Source: Cordilura impudica
Lineage: Eukaryota > Arthropoda > Insecta > Diptera > Scathophagidae
NCBI GenBank assembly: GCA_963682025.1
Contig: OY821522.1
Location: 30,298,701-30,362,700, forward strand
Length of the DNA: 64,000 nt
Reading direction: 5' to 3'
The notes below the pieces were generated by a model. The model saw only the letters and a program-made list of their open reading frames with translations, did not search any database and was not told the DNA's origin. Position 1 is the stretch's first letter. Every line of letters starts with the position of its first letter. Made by a program: the position numbers and the translations under genes. Positions 22,635 through 33,025 of the stretch are shown here, piece by piece.

Positions 22635-23455
22635 TTAGATTCTGATTTTTCCAATTAGTATCCAACCTAAATGGGTATCCTGGGCCATTGGGCCTGTGAT
22701 GGTTTCAGGCTGCATAATTGACTGCACGATCTTTGGATATATATCGGCGCCTAAAACAATGTTGATGTCGCAAGATTTGAAGAAATTTGGATCTGCTAAT
22801 CGGAGATTTTTATACGGTTCAGCAATTCTGTCATCTAAGTCCTTCGAACGAAGTTTACGTGGTAGTTCACTGGTGACTTTGGCCGTTATTATAAATATGG
22901 GTTCATCTTTGAAGTATGGTTTAAAAGTAATTTTGCATAATGAATCTAAACCAGATTTTTCAACAGGTAGATGATATCGAGAAGGCAGAAAGTCAGCTAT
23001 TTTAGTTATATCTTCGCAAGGATTTAATACGCCTCGAATTTTGCCCCATTCTTTGCCTAATTGCATCGATATTATGATGGTGGGTATCAATGTTGTAGGA
23101 CTCAGTAAAGTTAAGCATTGATGTACACCGTCGCTACACCTTCCGTTGGTTCGAAGACGCTCATATCGATGTAAGAGTGTATGGTGTTTTCTACCACACT
23201 GGTGACACCTATCTGTGTTGCGACATTTTCGTAGCGAATGGCTGTGTGCCAGACAGTTTTCACAATACGGTGTTTTTTGATAACTTGTATCCTTTTGGAT
23301 ACATTCATGATTTTAAATTTGCGGCACGTCCTAAGAGGATGGTCTAAACGACATATCCGACAATCAGGCAGTTTTCTATGATGGTTTCGTGCGGGGTGTG
23401 TATTGCGTTCCTCCAGTGGTGAAAGACTTCTTGATCGGCGATTGTTTGGAGACAT
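22635..23455 (-). pseudogene. BEL third ORF: gag-like zinc fingers plus catalytically dead protease-like domain
   Basis: This sits where an envelope gene would be, after pol and before the 3' LTR. It starts at 23455 with a Ser/Arg/His-rich stretch, then CRICRLDHPLRTC. A one-base frameshift near 23265 follows, then CENCLAHSHSLRKC and CHQCGRKHHTLLH. These are the same three Cys/His boxes as in the element's own Gag. The second half (23090-22635) matches the layout of the BEL retropepsin region: a start strand, the position of the active-site box, and a final LGADIYPKIVQ...THLGWILIG block. At the active-site position it reads VLNPCEDITKIA rather than LIDSASEATFI, so the catalytic Asp-Ser/Thr-Gly is absent. 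It appears to be a gag-protease duplicate with a lost enzyme. I recall similar short gag-like proteins in other flies but cannot name a family. Confidence 0.7.
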
Positions 23456-23589
23456 TATGCTGAAAGATATATTGTGAAGTATGATTAAAATGATTGGGGT
23501 TTAGAATTTGAGAGAAGAACTAATTTTACAATTGGTCTACTAATTAAGCCTGTAGACGTTCGTATCGTCACAACTCTAACTTTATTATC

Positions 23590-26500
23590 ATCACCGGGGT
23601 GTGTTTTTTATATGCGGCCAAGCTCCCATTGATGAGGGGGTAGATTATCTTGCCTTATTATGACAAGATCACCAATTTCTAAATTTCTTTGGGGGTATTT
23701 CCACTTTATACGCTTATGCATTTCTGTGAGGTATTCCTCTTTCCATCTGCATGCGAATTGATGGTGGAGAACTTTAAGTTTATCCCATCTTCGTATATAG
23801 CTAGTAGAATGGGTAGTAAAGTCGGGTTCTGGGGGTGACAAGAGGGGAGCACCAATGAGGAAGTGACCAGGTGTAAGAGCACACAAATCATAGGACTCAA
23901 AGGCCTTGAGTTAAGGCATGCTTCAATCCTCGTTATCATAGTGGTAAATTCTTCAAAACTAAAGTTTTCGATATGGGTTATTTTCTTAAGGTGGGATTTA
24001 AAGCTTTTCACCCCTGCCTCCCACAGGCCACCCATATGGGGTGCTCCAGCGGGGAGAAATTTCCAATCAAGTGTCTGAAAAGTTTGTTGAGAAAGGAGAT
24101 TTTTTCTAACTAAAGAGAGAAACTTGGAGTGGTCCTTGGCAAGGCTATTAGAGGCCCCTACAAATGCGGTACCATTGTCAGAGTAGATTGTACTTGGGGT
24201 GCCACGACGAGAGAAAAAGCGAGCAAATGCTGCTAGAAATGCCTGGGTGGATATCTCACTTGTTGTTTCCAAATGGATGGCCTTCGTGGCAAAACATACA
24301 AATACCAACACATATCCTTTCGTAATTTTGACACCGCGGCCGACAAATGATTTTATATTGAAAGGACCAGCGAAATCCAGATCTGTATTTGTAAATGGCC
24401 TTGAAAGGGTAGTTCTCTCAGGGGGGAGCGCCGCCATAATTTGTTGGCTTTGCTTATGCTTATATAAAACACATGGTTTGCAATTAAAAATTGTTGTTTT
24501 TACTAAATTTTTTAGTTTTGGTACCCAAAATTCTGTCCGAATAAGACGAATAAGGAGAGCGTTTTGACCATGAAGGGATATTTTATGTAGGAGATCCACA
24601 TATAATCGAGTAAAACGACCTGAATATGGAAAAAGTTTTGGAAACCTTTCTTCATACGATAACGTTGGACAAAGAGAAAGTCGCCCATTGATTCTTAGAC
24701 AACTATCTGAATCAATAAATGGATTCAAATATAAAATACAACTTTTACGGGGCAACGATAATCCATTTGAGAGCAATGAGTTCTCGGGGAAATATAAACT
24801 CTGACAAATGATCACCAGGCGATACTTGACGTCGTTGATCTCTGACTGCTGTAAATCAATAGAACTATAGTTAAAGCTTTGTTTAAAACTGGGGTGAGTG
24901 GCTTTATAAAATCGAAAAATATATGAAATGACACGCATCGCTCTAGGCAGATCGGAAAATCTGCTAAGGATATCAGATGAAGGTATTTGATTATAATGGG
25001 ATTTTATGGGTTTTACTTCTTCATGGGTTTCTGCAATTGAAGTTCCTGTAGGCCAATCAGAATGTGCACGCTTAAGCCATGGAGGTCCATGCCACCATAA
25101 TGTGTTATTAACCAATTCATTCGCAGTAAGACCTCGAGAGCCTAAATCGGCTGGGTTGTCTTTAGAACAGACATGATGCCATCGATCATTTCCAACTTTG
25201 TCTACTATGGATGTTATTCTGTTTGCCACAAAAGTAGACCAGTGTGTGGGGGGTTTTTGAAGCCATGCAAGTACAATCATGGAATCCGTCCAAAGATAAA
25301 GTTTAAAATTCTCGAACTTAATTTGGGGACAATATGAGTTGCTCATTCCAGCCAACAGCTCTGCACCACATAATTCTTTCCTGGGGAGAGTTACAAACTT
25401 AATTGGGGAAACTTTAGTTTTAGCCACGAGAAGGTTAGTAAAAATTTGTCCACTGGGGGTTACTGTCCGTAAGTAAAGAGCTGCAGCATAAGCCTTCTCT
25501 GAGGCATCACAAAAACCATGCAATTCTATAGAATAGGAGGGGTTATAATCTACAAATCGGGGTATTTTAATTTTCGAGATGTTTGGATAATCTTGTAAAA
25601 ACAATTGCCATTGTTTAAGGGTTTCGTTGTGTAGATTTTCGTCCCAATCGGTTTTATCTCTCCAAACCTGTTGCATTATTATTTTTGCGACGATTATCTT
25701 TGGGGCTAGCCACCCAGCTTGGTCAAATAATTTTGCTATTTCTGATAGAACTGCTCTCTTCGTGATAATTTCCCGGTGGTTTTTGCTACCAGTATCAAAG
25801 TAAAAATTATCCAATCCAGCATTCCATCTAAGTCCTAATGTCTTTGCTGTTGTGGTACTAGATAATTTTAAAAATTCTGAACTCAATAAATGCTCGGGTT
25901 TGAGACCTTTTAAAAGAGATTCATCATTTGAGATCCACTTACGAAGGGAAAATCCAGCTGAATTTAAAACTCGAATAAGATTGTTTCGAGTATTGAGAGC
26001 AAGGGATAAATCATGTGAGCCAGCTAGCACGTCGTCAACATACATATTATTTTTCAGTATGTCAGATATATCGGGGTTTTGGGGTTCACAGTGTTTGGCT
26101 AGTTCTAGCAGTGTCCTTATTGCTAGATAGGGTGCGCAATTTACGCCAAATGTCACTGTGTTTAACTCAAAGTCTTGGGGTTCAACAGTTGGTGATTTTC
26201 TGAATATGATCCGTTGAAAAGGGGTGTGGCATGGATTGACGATAATTTGCCTATACATCTTTTCGATGTCAGCATTAAAGACAAAACGAAAAAGGCGCCA
26301 CCGTGTAATCAGAACAACTAAGTCTTGTTGTAGGATAGGTCCGGGGTACAAAATATCGTTCAAACTAATACCATTTGGTGTTGGGCTTGAGGCATTAAAA
26401 ACAACACGCAGCTTGGTGGTTGTTCTTTCGGGTTTAATAACCGAATGATGGGGTAAATAATAGGCGGAGTTGGGGTTTGTAGTTCGTTCAGGAGATACTT

Positions 26501-26906
26501 CGGTCATATGTTGGAGAACTGAATATTCTTCTATAACTTTTTCATATTCTGCTTTATATTGTGGGTTTTTAAGGAGTCGAGTTTCATTTCGAAGAAATTG
26601 AGACAACGCTATGTGTCGGGAATCGCCAAGGGATATGGATTTTGGAAATTCTGATTTAAAAGGGAGAGAGACGACGAAACGACCCATTTCATTTCTATAA
26701 GTCGTAGTATTATATAGATTTTCGCAATAAATATCTTCGTCTGAGTGAGTTGGGGCTTCTGTAACCGTTTCGAGTTCCCAGAAGAGGCTTAACTGTTTGT
26801 TCAAATCAATTGTATTAATAAATGACGAAACCGATTGAAGCATATTAGGGGGTTCTAACCTGCCTGTGATTATCCATCCAAAAATAGTTCTTTGTGCTAC
26901 GAGCAC
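23590..26906 (-). pseudogene. BEL Pol: reverse transcriptase, RNase H, integrase
   Basis: A 1,066-codon frame starts just after the in-frame stop at 26907. In order: link sequence with FGWIITG, reverse transcriptase with NADIEKMYRQI (first Asp) and YVDDVLAGS (catalytic pair), RNase H with GFCDASEKAYAAALY and LWTDSMIVLAWL, then the Pao-type zinc-binding region HKISLHGQ...CKPCVLY. The integrase core follows with TDLDFAGPF, YSDNGTAFVG and GGLWEAGVKS (D, D, E). Near 23890 the frame shifts; the adjacent frame carries the C-terminal part with LTPGHFLIGAPL and GDLVIIRQDN to about 23600, the usual BEL Pol end. All catalytic residues I can check are intact. Confidence 0.9.
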
Positions 26907-28774
26907 TCAATCTGGATCCCATCGAACTCCACCTCGAATTATTTTGGGATAAACATCGCCACCTATTAGTAGATCGACGTGAGATGTTTTACGAGAACAA
27001 GTGTCTGCCAGCGGGAGATCTGAGAATTTCGAATTTATGAGGGAAGACATTTGAAAGTATGGTAAATCACCAGTCAATTTGTTAACAACGTATGCCTCGG
27101 TTTTGGTGTGAAATTGTTTTTCAATAGGAGAACTAAGGACAATTGAACATACGCGTGTGGCTGTTGCAGTTAATGAGCCACTTAATCCCATAACCATAGT
27201 TTGAGATGATTTAGTGGGAAATGAGAGTTTCGATTGAAGTCTTTTAGAAATAAAAGTAGCTTCAGAGGCTGAGTCGATCAAGGCTCTGACTGTACATCTT
27301 ATGTTGGCGACACAAACGTCGACCAAGGCCGTTCCAAGTACCACAGATTTATACAAAGTGGACTGTAGTTGAGCAGAGTAAGCCTGTCGTGAGTTACTTT
27401 CGGCAAATGACGTTAATGGGGTTTCTACTAGTGGTGCTTGTGCATGGGTAGTGTGCAATCGACCATTTTGTGGATTGGATGTTGGGGGATCTGAAGGTGA
27501 ATTTAATTGCGTTGATTGTCCCGAGATTGACTTTGTAGGGGGGTTTGGGCGATGAAGCAAAGAGTTGTGCTTCTTTTTGCATAAAAAGCAAACATATTGG
27601 CTTTTACATTTTTTTATGTCATGTGAAGTCGCCAAACAGTTTATACAGCGCTTTTCTCGTTTAACTATGGCATATCTGTCATCTATTGACATTTTTAGAA
27701 AAGAGGGACATAATCTCAGAGGGTGTGACTCCAGACAGAGTATACATTTTTTAGGGGGGGTTGAGACTACATTAGTTTGGTAGCTGTGAACATTTCGAGA
27801 TTCATAAGAATTCGTCTTCTTAGAATATGAATTTTTTCTATAAGTGGATGAGTGATTAGTAGAATTTTTGTTGAGTGGGGATCTTATGTTAGTAACAGAC
27901 TCAAGTGTTTGATACCTCGCGGTCAAAAATGAATCCATTTGTTTCCAGGTGGGTAACTCCGAACTGTCGCGCAGAGACTGCTCCCAAAGATTTAGTGTTA
28001 GGTCGGGAAGCGAAATGGAGCAAATAAAAACAAAGATAACATCCCAGTTGTCCGTTCGAATATCAAGTAACGAAAGGTTGGTTACACAATCATTAATAGT
28101 CCGCTGAATACGCTTGATACTCGGTCCTGACTCCTTAACAATAGCAGTTACGTTGAAGAGGGTCTTCAGTTGCGCGTTTATGAGAACTCTCTTATTCTCA
28201 TACCTATCTACGAGGTTCTTCCAGGCCATTTGAAATCCATCGTTGTTAAGGGGACAAGTTTTTAAAATGTCATGAGCCTCCCCTCGCGTTTTCTTGAGAA
28301 GATGACAAAGTTTCTCCACGTTAGTTAAGCGCGGATTATTTCCATAGAGAGCGGTAAACATGTCGCGAAAACTCGGCCAAGAGACATAGTCTCCAAAAAA
28401 GGTATCGGTGTCGCATGGGGGAAGACTAATATTTGGACTGGAATCCATTGGGGGGGAGCAGCTTTAACAGGAGCAAACTTCTTGGTAAGGGAGTCTAAGA
28501 TTTCGTTGGCTAATGATAAAGCTCTGACGTGAGATGCAAATGTTTTATAAAATCTATCTTTCAGAGATTCTACCTCGACTTCTTCTCCTAGGGATTCGAA
28601 ATGCAATAAAACTGCATCATAAGCTTTCCTAAAATTATCCCAAGGATGGACTATTTCGTCCTTCTGGATTTCTAATGCATGAATGCTATGACCAGTCGTG
28701 GGTAATTCAGAGAAATAAGATTCAAACTCGAGAACTCTATCAGATGATTTTATAAAAATATTTAAGTGCGACAT
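26907..28774 (-). pseudogene. BEL Gag and protease
   Basis: The start is at 28774. The first ~105 codons (helical, charged) are separated from the rest by a frameshift near 28450; the second frame begins with the capsid-like ISLPPCDTDTFFGDYVSWPSF block. Further on lie three Cys/His boxes (CILCLESHPLRLC, CINCLATSHDIKKC, CFLCKKKHNSLLH). The retropepsin site ALIDSASEATFIS follows and the frame ends in GGDVYPKIIRGG. A single TGA at 26907-26909 then interrupts an otherwise continuous frame into Pol. The stop could be a simple mutation or, less likely, a readthrough site. Confidence 0.9.
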
Positions 28775-30391
28775 TGTGGGGAGTTAAAGGATTCAAACAA
28801 AAATTAAAATATTGACAGTGGGTGTATGGGTTGCTAATATTTGAGGTATTCAATCAAGGGTTTTCAAATCTAACAGGTCTCACGTCGTTATTATAAAAAA
28901 ATATTTTCGTACCTTTATAAAGCTCGCTCCAAGCTCAGTTGGTATACTAAGCAATTTTAATTTATATATAATATTAATAAATTATATAAAATAATATAAT
29001 TGGAAATATTCTTGGCAACAACGTATTTTATATATCATGTGAAAAAAGTGTTAATGATTCGAAGTAGTACGTAATTATAAATACACTTTCACTTAAAGAA
29101 TCGGCTTGACCGATCTATGTGCTTTAATGGTTTTATTTTTATTAAAATTTGCTTATTTTTAATTAAAATCCTTATTGCTGACAACTCAGAATAATTTTGA
29201 AAACTGTTGAATACTTTCGGTGTTCACTGTACTTTAACTTCTATAAGAAGGTTTTTTTTTTTATTATTATTATTAATGCTTCAAGAACTTCTAAGATTTT
29301 TATTGGTACTTAAGTATTTATTTTCCAACAACACGATTCTATTTCATTTATTATCGATCAATTTGTTTTATTTTCTAAGTTATTTGAACTGTCGCAGAAC
29401 TTTGTTCTATTAAAAAAAATACTTGTTAATCGTTTGCTTAGGCCAGGCAGTTATAACAAGAAAACACTATGTAAGTCTGCAACAAGTCGTAATGCATTAA
29501 AATGTATATTACAAAACAAAGAAATGTACTTGCTTAAGTTAATCAAAACAAATTTCACTGTATAAATATATTATTTTTCATTTAATGATTTTTTTTTTTG
29601 GAAATAATATTTTATCGCTTAGTTGTTGTAGAGATTTTAGAATTATATTTCGTTGTCAATAATTGAAATGAAATACGCACATACATATGGCTTAATCTTA
29701 ATGGTAAGAAAAATGTATGATAAAAACCAAAAATTATTGAACGTGCTGCGTACTTGTTTCAATGTTTGATTCGAACTTATACATGTATGTTGTAAATAGA
29801 TGTGGATCACTTCGTTTGATTTTGTTTGATGTCACTTTAAACAAGAAAACGAAAGGGGTACTGAAGCTGTGTTGAATCAATGTATTCGACGAGTTATCGT
29901 TCTTTAATGAGATTAATATTACTCTCAGAGCGAGGAATTTACGTGGGGATAAGCACAAAATTATGGATTCTAAGTAAGTGTGGATTTTATTGTTAGTAAC
30001 GAAGGGAAATTTTATTTTGTTGAAATTGTAACGGTTTATATATAAAGGTTTAACTCCGTTTTATTTTTATATATACGTTGTTGCTAATATTAAATTAAAT
30101 TTTAATATTATATAAAAATAGCACTTTTCATCTTCTATATGGCAGTATTTTCTGTTGAATTTTAATTTTATTTTTCACTCTTCACGCTTAGATTTTTTTC
30201 CACTTTTTTATATTATATTTTACCAGTTGCTCCACTTGATGAAGATTTTTAATTTTCACTTCGGGATGTTTCGCCTTTAAACGGGGATGCTTTTCAGGAA
30301 AAAAACCTTTAAAGAAATATTTGAATAGAATATTTGCGAAATCTTAAGGGGGAGGGGTTATTTTATCTGGTTCGATTGGACCAAAAAATGA
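28775..30391 (-). other. BEL 5' leader between LTR and gag
   Basis: About 1.6 kb of AT-rich sequence without a credible gene. Directly inside the 5' LTR the minus strand reads TTTTTTGGTCCAATCGAACC; TGGTCCAATCGAACC is a candidate primer binding site but I cannot assign its tRNA. Confidence 0.6.
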
Positions 30392-30669
30392 TGTTTACAT
30401 GGGGCGCAAATATTTTATTCAAATTTGTTTGCGAAAAAAACACACAATAAATTAGTTAGTGTTAAAATTCTATTTTATTTGTTGATCGGTTTTTTACCTT
30501 TTCAGTTGAGGTTCAGCTTAACAACTAATTTTACTTTTCTTATGCGAAGTAGTTGAAACGAGTTATAATATCTAATGAGAGTACCAAATATGTCAATATT
30601 CCAGTATAGTCTGATACATTAGAATAAGGTAATAAAAATAATAATGACAAAGAATTTTTAACCTAAACA
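30392..30669 (-). repeat. BEL 5' LTR
   Basis: Begins TGTTTACATGGGGCGC and ends AACCTAAACA in plus-strand reading. It is followed directly by the second GGTAC target duplication at 30670-30674. Confidence 0.95.
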
Positions 30670-30674
30670 GGTAC

Positions 30675-32964
30675 TTTTCACGCTTTTTGGTAAGTTGGGT
30701 TAGAAGAAAAATTTCGTGATATGACAGCTTTTACCATTCCCAATAGGCCCTTATATCGATTTAAAGTGATGCCTTTTGGTTTAACCAAAGCACCACAGAC
30801 CCTTTGCCGATTAATGGATGTTATTATTCCACCGCATCTTAAAAATCGAGTCTTCGTTTAATTAGACGATTTGCTCTTAGTAAGCGATGATTTCGAAGAA
30901 CATATTTCTTTATTGCTCGAAGTAGCACAATTAATTCGTAAAGCCGGTCTGACGTTAAATATTGCTAAATGCAAATGGTGTATGAAAGAAGTGTGTTACT
31001 TAGGGTATATAATTGGTTCTGGGTGTATAAAACCTGATCCCAGTAAAGTTTCCGCCATTAAAGGGTTAACTGAACCAAAATCAGCTAAAGAGGTTCGCCA
31101 ATTTTTAGGTCTTGTAGGTTGGTACAGACGATTTCTAGAAAATTTTGCTTCGTTAACTAGTCCGTTAACTGACCTCACGAAAAAATGTAAAACTTTTGTA
31201 TGGAACTCTGAAGCTCAGAAGGCATTTGATTTGATTAAAGAAAAACTGACATCTGCTCCGTTATTAGTAACACCCAACTTCGAACGACCGTTCATAATTT
31301 CTTGCGATGCATGCAAAACTGGAGTTGGTGGAGTTCTGGCTCAAGAAGATGACAATGGTGTCGAAAGGCCCATTGCATTTTTCTCGCATAAATTAAATAG
31401 AGCCCAACAGAACTATTCTATTACCGAACTCGAATGCCTAGCTGCAGTTTTGAGCATAGAGAAATTTAGAGAATATGTAGAAGGTCACGAGTTTTGTGTA
31501 ATAACGGATCACGCTTCTTTAAAATGGTTAATGCGTCAACCAGACCTAAACGGCCGGCTAGCTCGTTGGTCCATAAAGCTCCAAGGTTTCAACTTTTCAA
31601 TTTTACACCGTAAGGGAAGTGAACATATTGTTTCCGATGCATTATCGAGGTTACCAACCGAAAATGAAAACCCCTTGAATTTTACAAACATTGACAGCTT
31701 AGATACGTTAGAACCAGAGATAGATTTATCTTCTCCACATTTTTCATCAGAACAATATTCTGAATTAATTGTTGAAATAGAAAACAATAAAAATCGTTTG
31801 CCCGATTTAAAGGTAGTAGATGGTTTCATCTACAAACGCGTAGAGTTTTCACGCGACGAATTTTCAGAGGCTCGATCATGGAAGTTGTGGGTTCCACAGG
31901 AACTTACCTCTTTTGTGATCGAACGCGCTCATAATCCACCCATGTTGGCACATGGAGGTGTGGGAAAAACCCTCGAACGATTGAGGCGAAATTTTTATTG
32001 GCCCAATATGGCTACTCAGGTTAGATCCTTTGTATTAAGTTGCGACATTTGTAAACAAAGCAAAGCGCCAAATTTTATTTTAAAACCACCTATGGGTGTT
32101 CAAGCCAAATCGTTTAGACCTTTCCAACGATTATATTTAGATTTTATTGGACCTTTTCCTCGGTGAAAAGCTGGCAATGTAGCTATTTTTTTGGTATTAG
32201 ACCACTTCACAAAATATCCTTTATTTAAAGCGTTACGGAAAATGTCGACCACTTCGGTTATTGATTTTCTTGAGAAAAATGTCTTTCATTTATTCGGCGT
32301 GCCTGAAGTCGTTATTACAGACAACGGTTCTCAATTTAGATCATCACTTTTTGAAAGCTTTTTAACTAAATACGGCGTACAACATATTTTCACCGCCGTT
32401 TATTCACCCCAATCTAACAATTCTGAACGTGTCAACCGATCCATTATAGCTGGAATACGATCATATCTAGGGAAAGACCAGCGTTTGTGGGATATGAATT
32501 TAAGCCAAATAGGCGTAGCCTTGAGAAGTTCGTATCATAGCTCTGTAGGCTTTTCCCCTTACTATGTTCTTTTTGGACAACAAATGTTCACTCACGGTCA
32601 ATCCTATGAGGTTTCAAAAAAATTAGATATGTTAGAAGAAGGGTTAGATGTGGTGGAAAATACGGACAAATTACATTTTATTAGGCAGAAGGTTCGCGAA
32701 AATTTAGAAAAAGCTTACGAAGTGAACCAAAGAACCTATGACTTGAGAACTAGGGCGATAAGTTTTTCAGAAGGTGAAGTTGTGTACCGACGTAATTTTT
32801 CACTAAGCAATAAAGCTGCGGCGTATAATTCTAAACTTGCCCCTAAATTTTTGATGGCCAAAATTTTAAAGAAAATTGGTTATTGTAATTATAAATTGGT
32901 GGATTTAGACGGAAAAGACCTTGGCATGTATCACGCGAAAGATTTGCAAAAAGCCAATGCGTAA
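30675..32964 (+). pseudogene. Ty3/gypsy Pol: RT (part), RNase H, integrase
   Basis: Resumes after the BEL element at the AFWQ box of the reverse transcriptase, but with TAA in place of the Gln codon (about 30690). It continues through MPFGLTKAPQT to the catalytic box, where the Tyr of YLDD is a TAA stop at 30859-30861. An open frame then runs from 30871: thumb (LGLVGWYRRFLENF), RNase H (ISCDACKTGVGGVLAQ, TELECLAAV, ITDHASLKWL) and integrase zinc finger (HNPPMLAHGG...CDICKQ). A TGA at 32164-32166 follows in frame. The integrase core continues with VLDHFTKYPLF, ITDNGSQF and NNSERVNRS, then a C-terminal tail to the TAA at 32964. Three nonsense changes without frameshifts after 30675 point to slow decay. 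Confidence 0.9.
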
Positions 32965-33025
32965 ATACCATACATATCCGTTTTCAGTTGATTTTTCCTT
33001 TCATGGAAATCAAAACCATCTGTTT

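Larger units (their letters stand above)
22115..30669 (-). mobile_element. BEL/Pao LTR retrotransposon, complete but inactivated
   Basis: An 8,555-bp element with matching LTRs (282 and 278 bp, TG...CA ends) and a 5-bp target duplication. It reads on the minus strand: 5' LTR 30392-30669, leader, gag-protease, RT-RNase H-integrase, an extra third ORF, polypurine tract and 3' LTR 22115-22396. It has inserted antisense into the reverse transcriptase region of the Ty3 element. Lesions are few (one in-frame stop and about three frameshifts) and LTR divergence is low, so the insertion is recent relative to its surroundings. Confidence 0.95.

Noticed and set aside
24199..24567. Plus-strand open frames inside the BEL pol region as separate genes
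   Set aside because: They lie antisense to a clear Pol reading frame and show no domain of their own. The same holds for 23863-24078, 25852-26448, 27565-27783 and 59077-59676.
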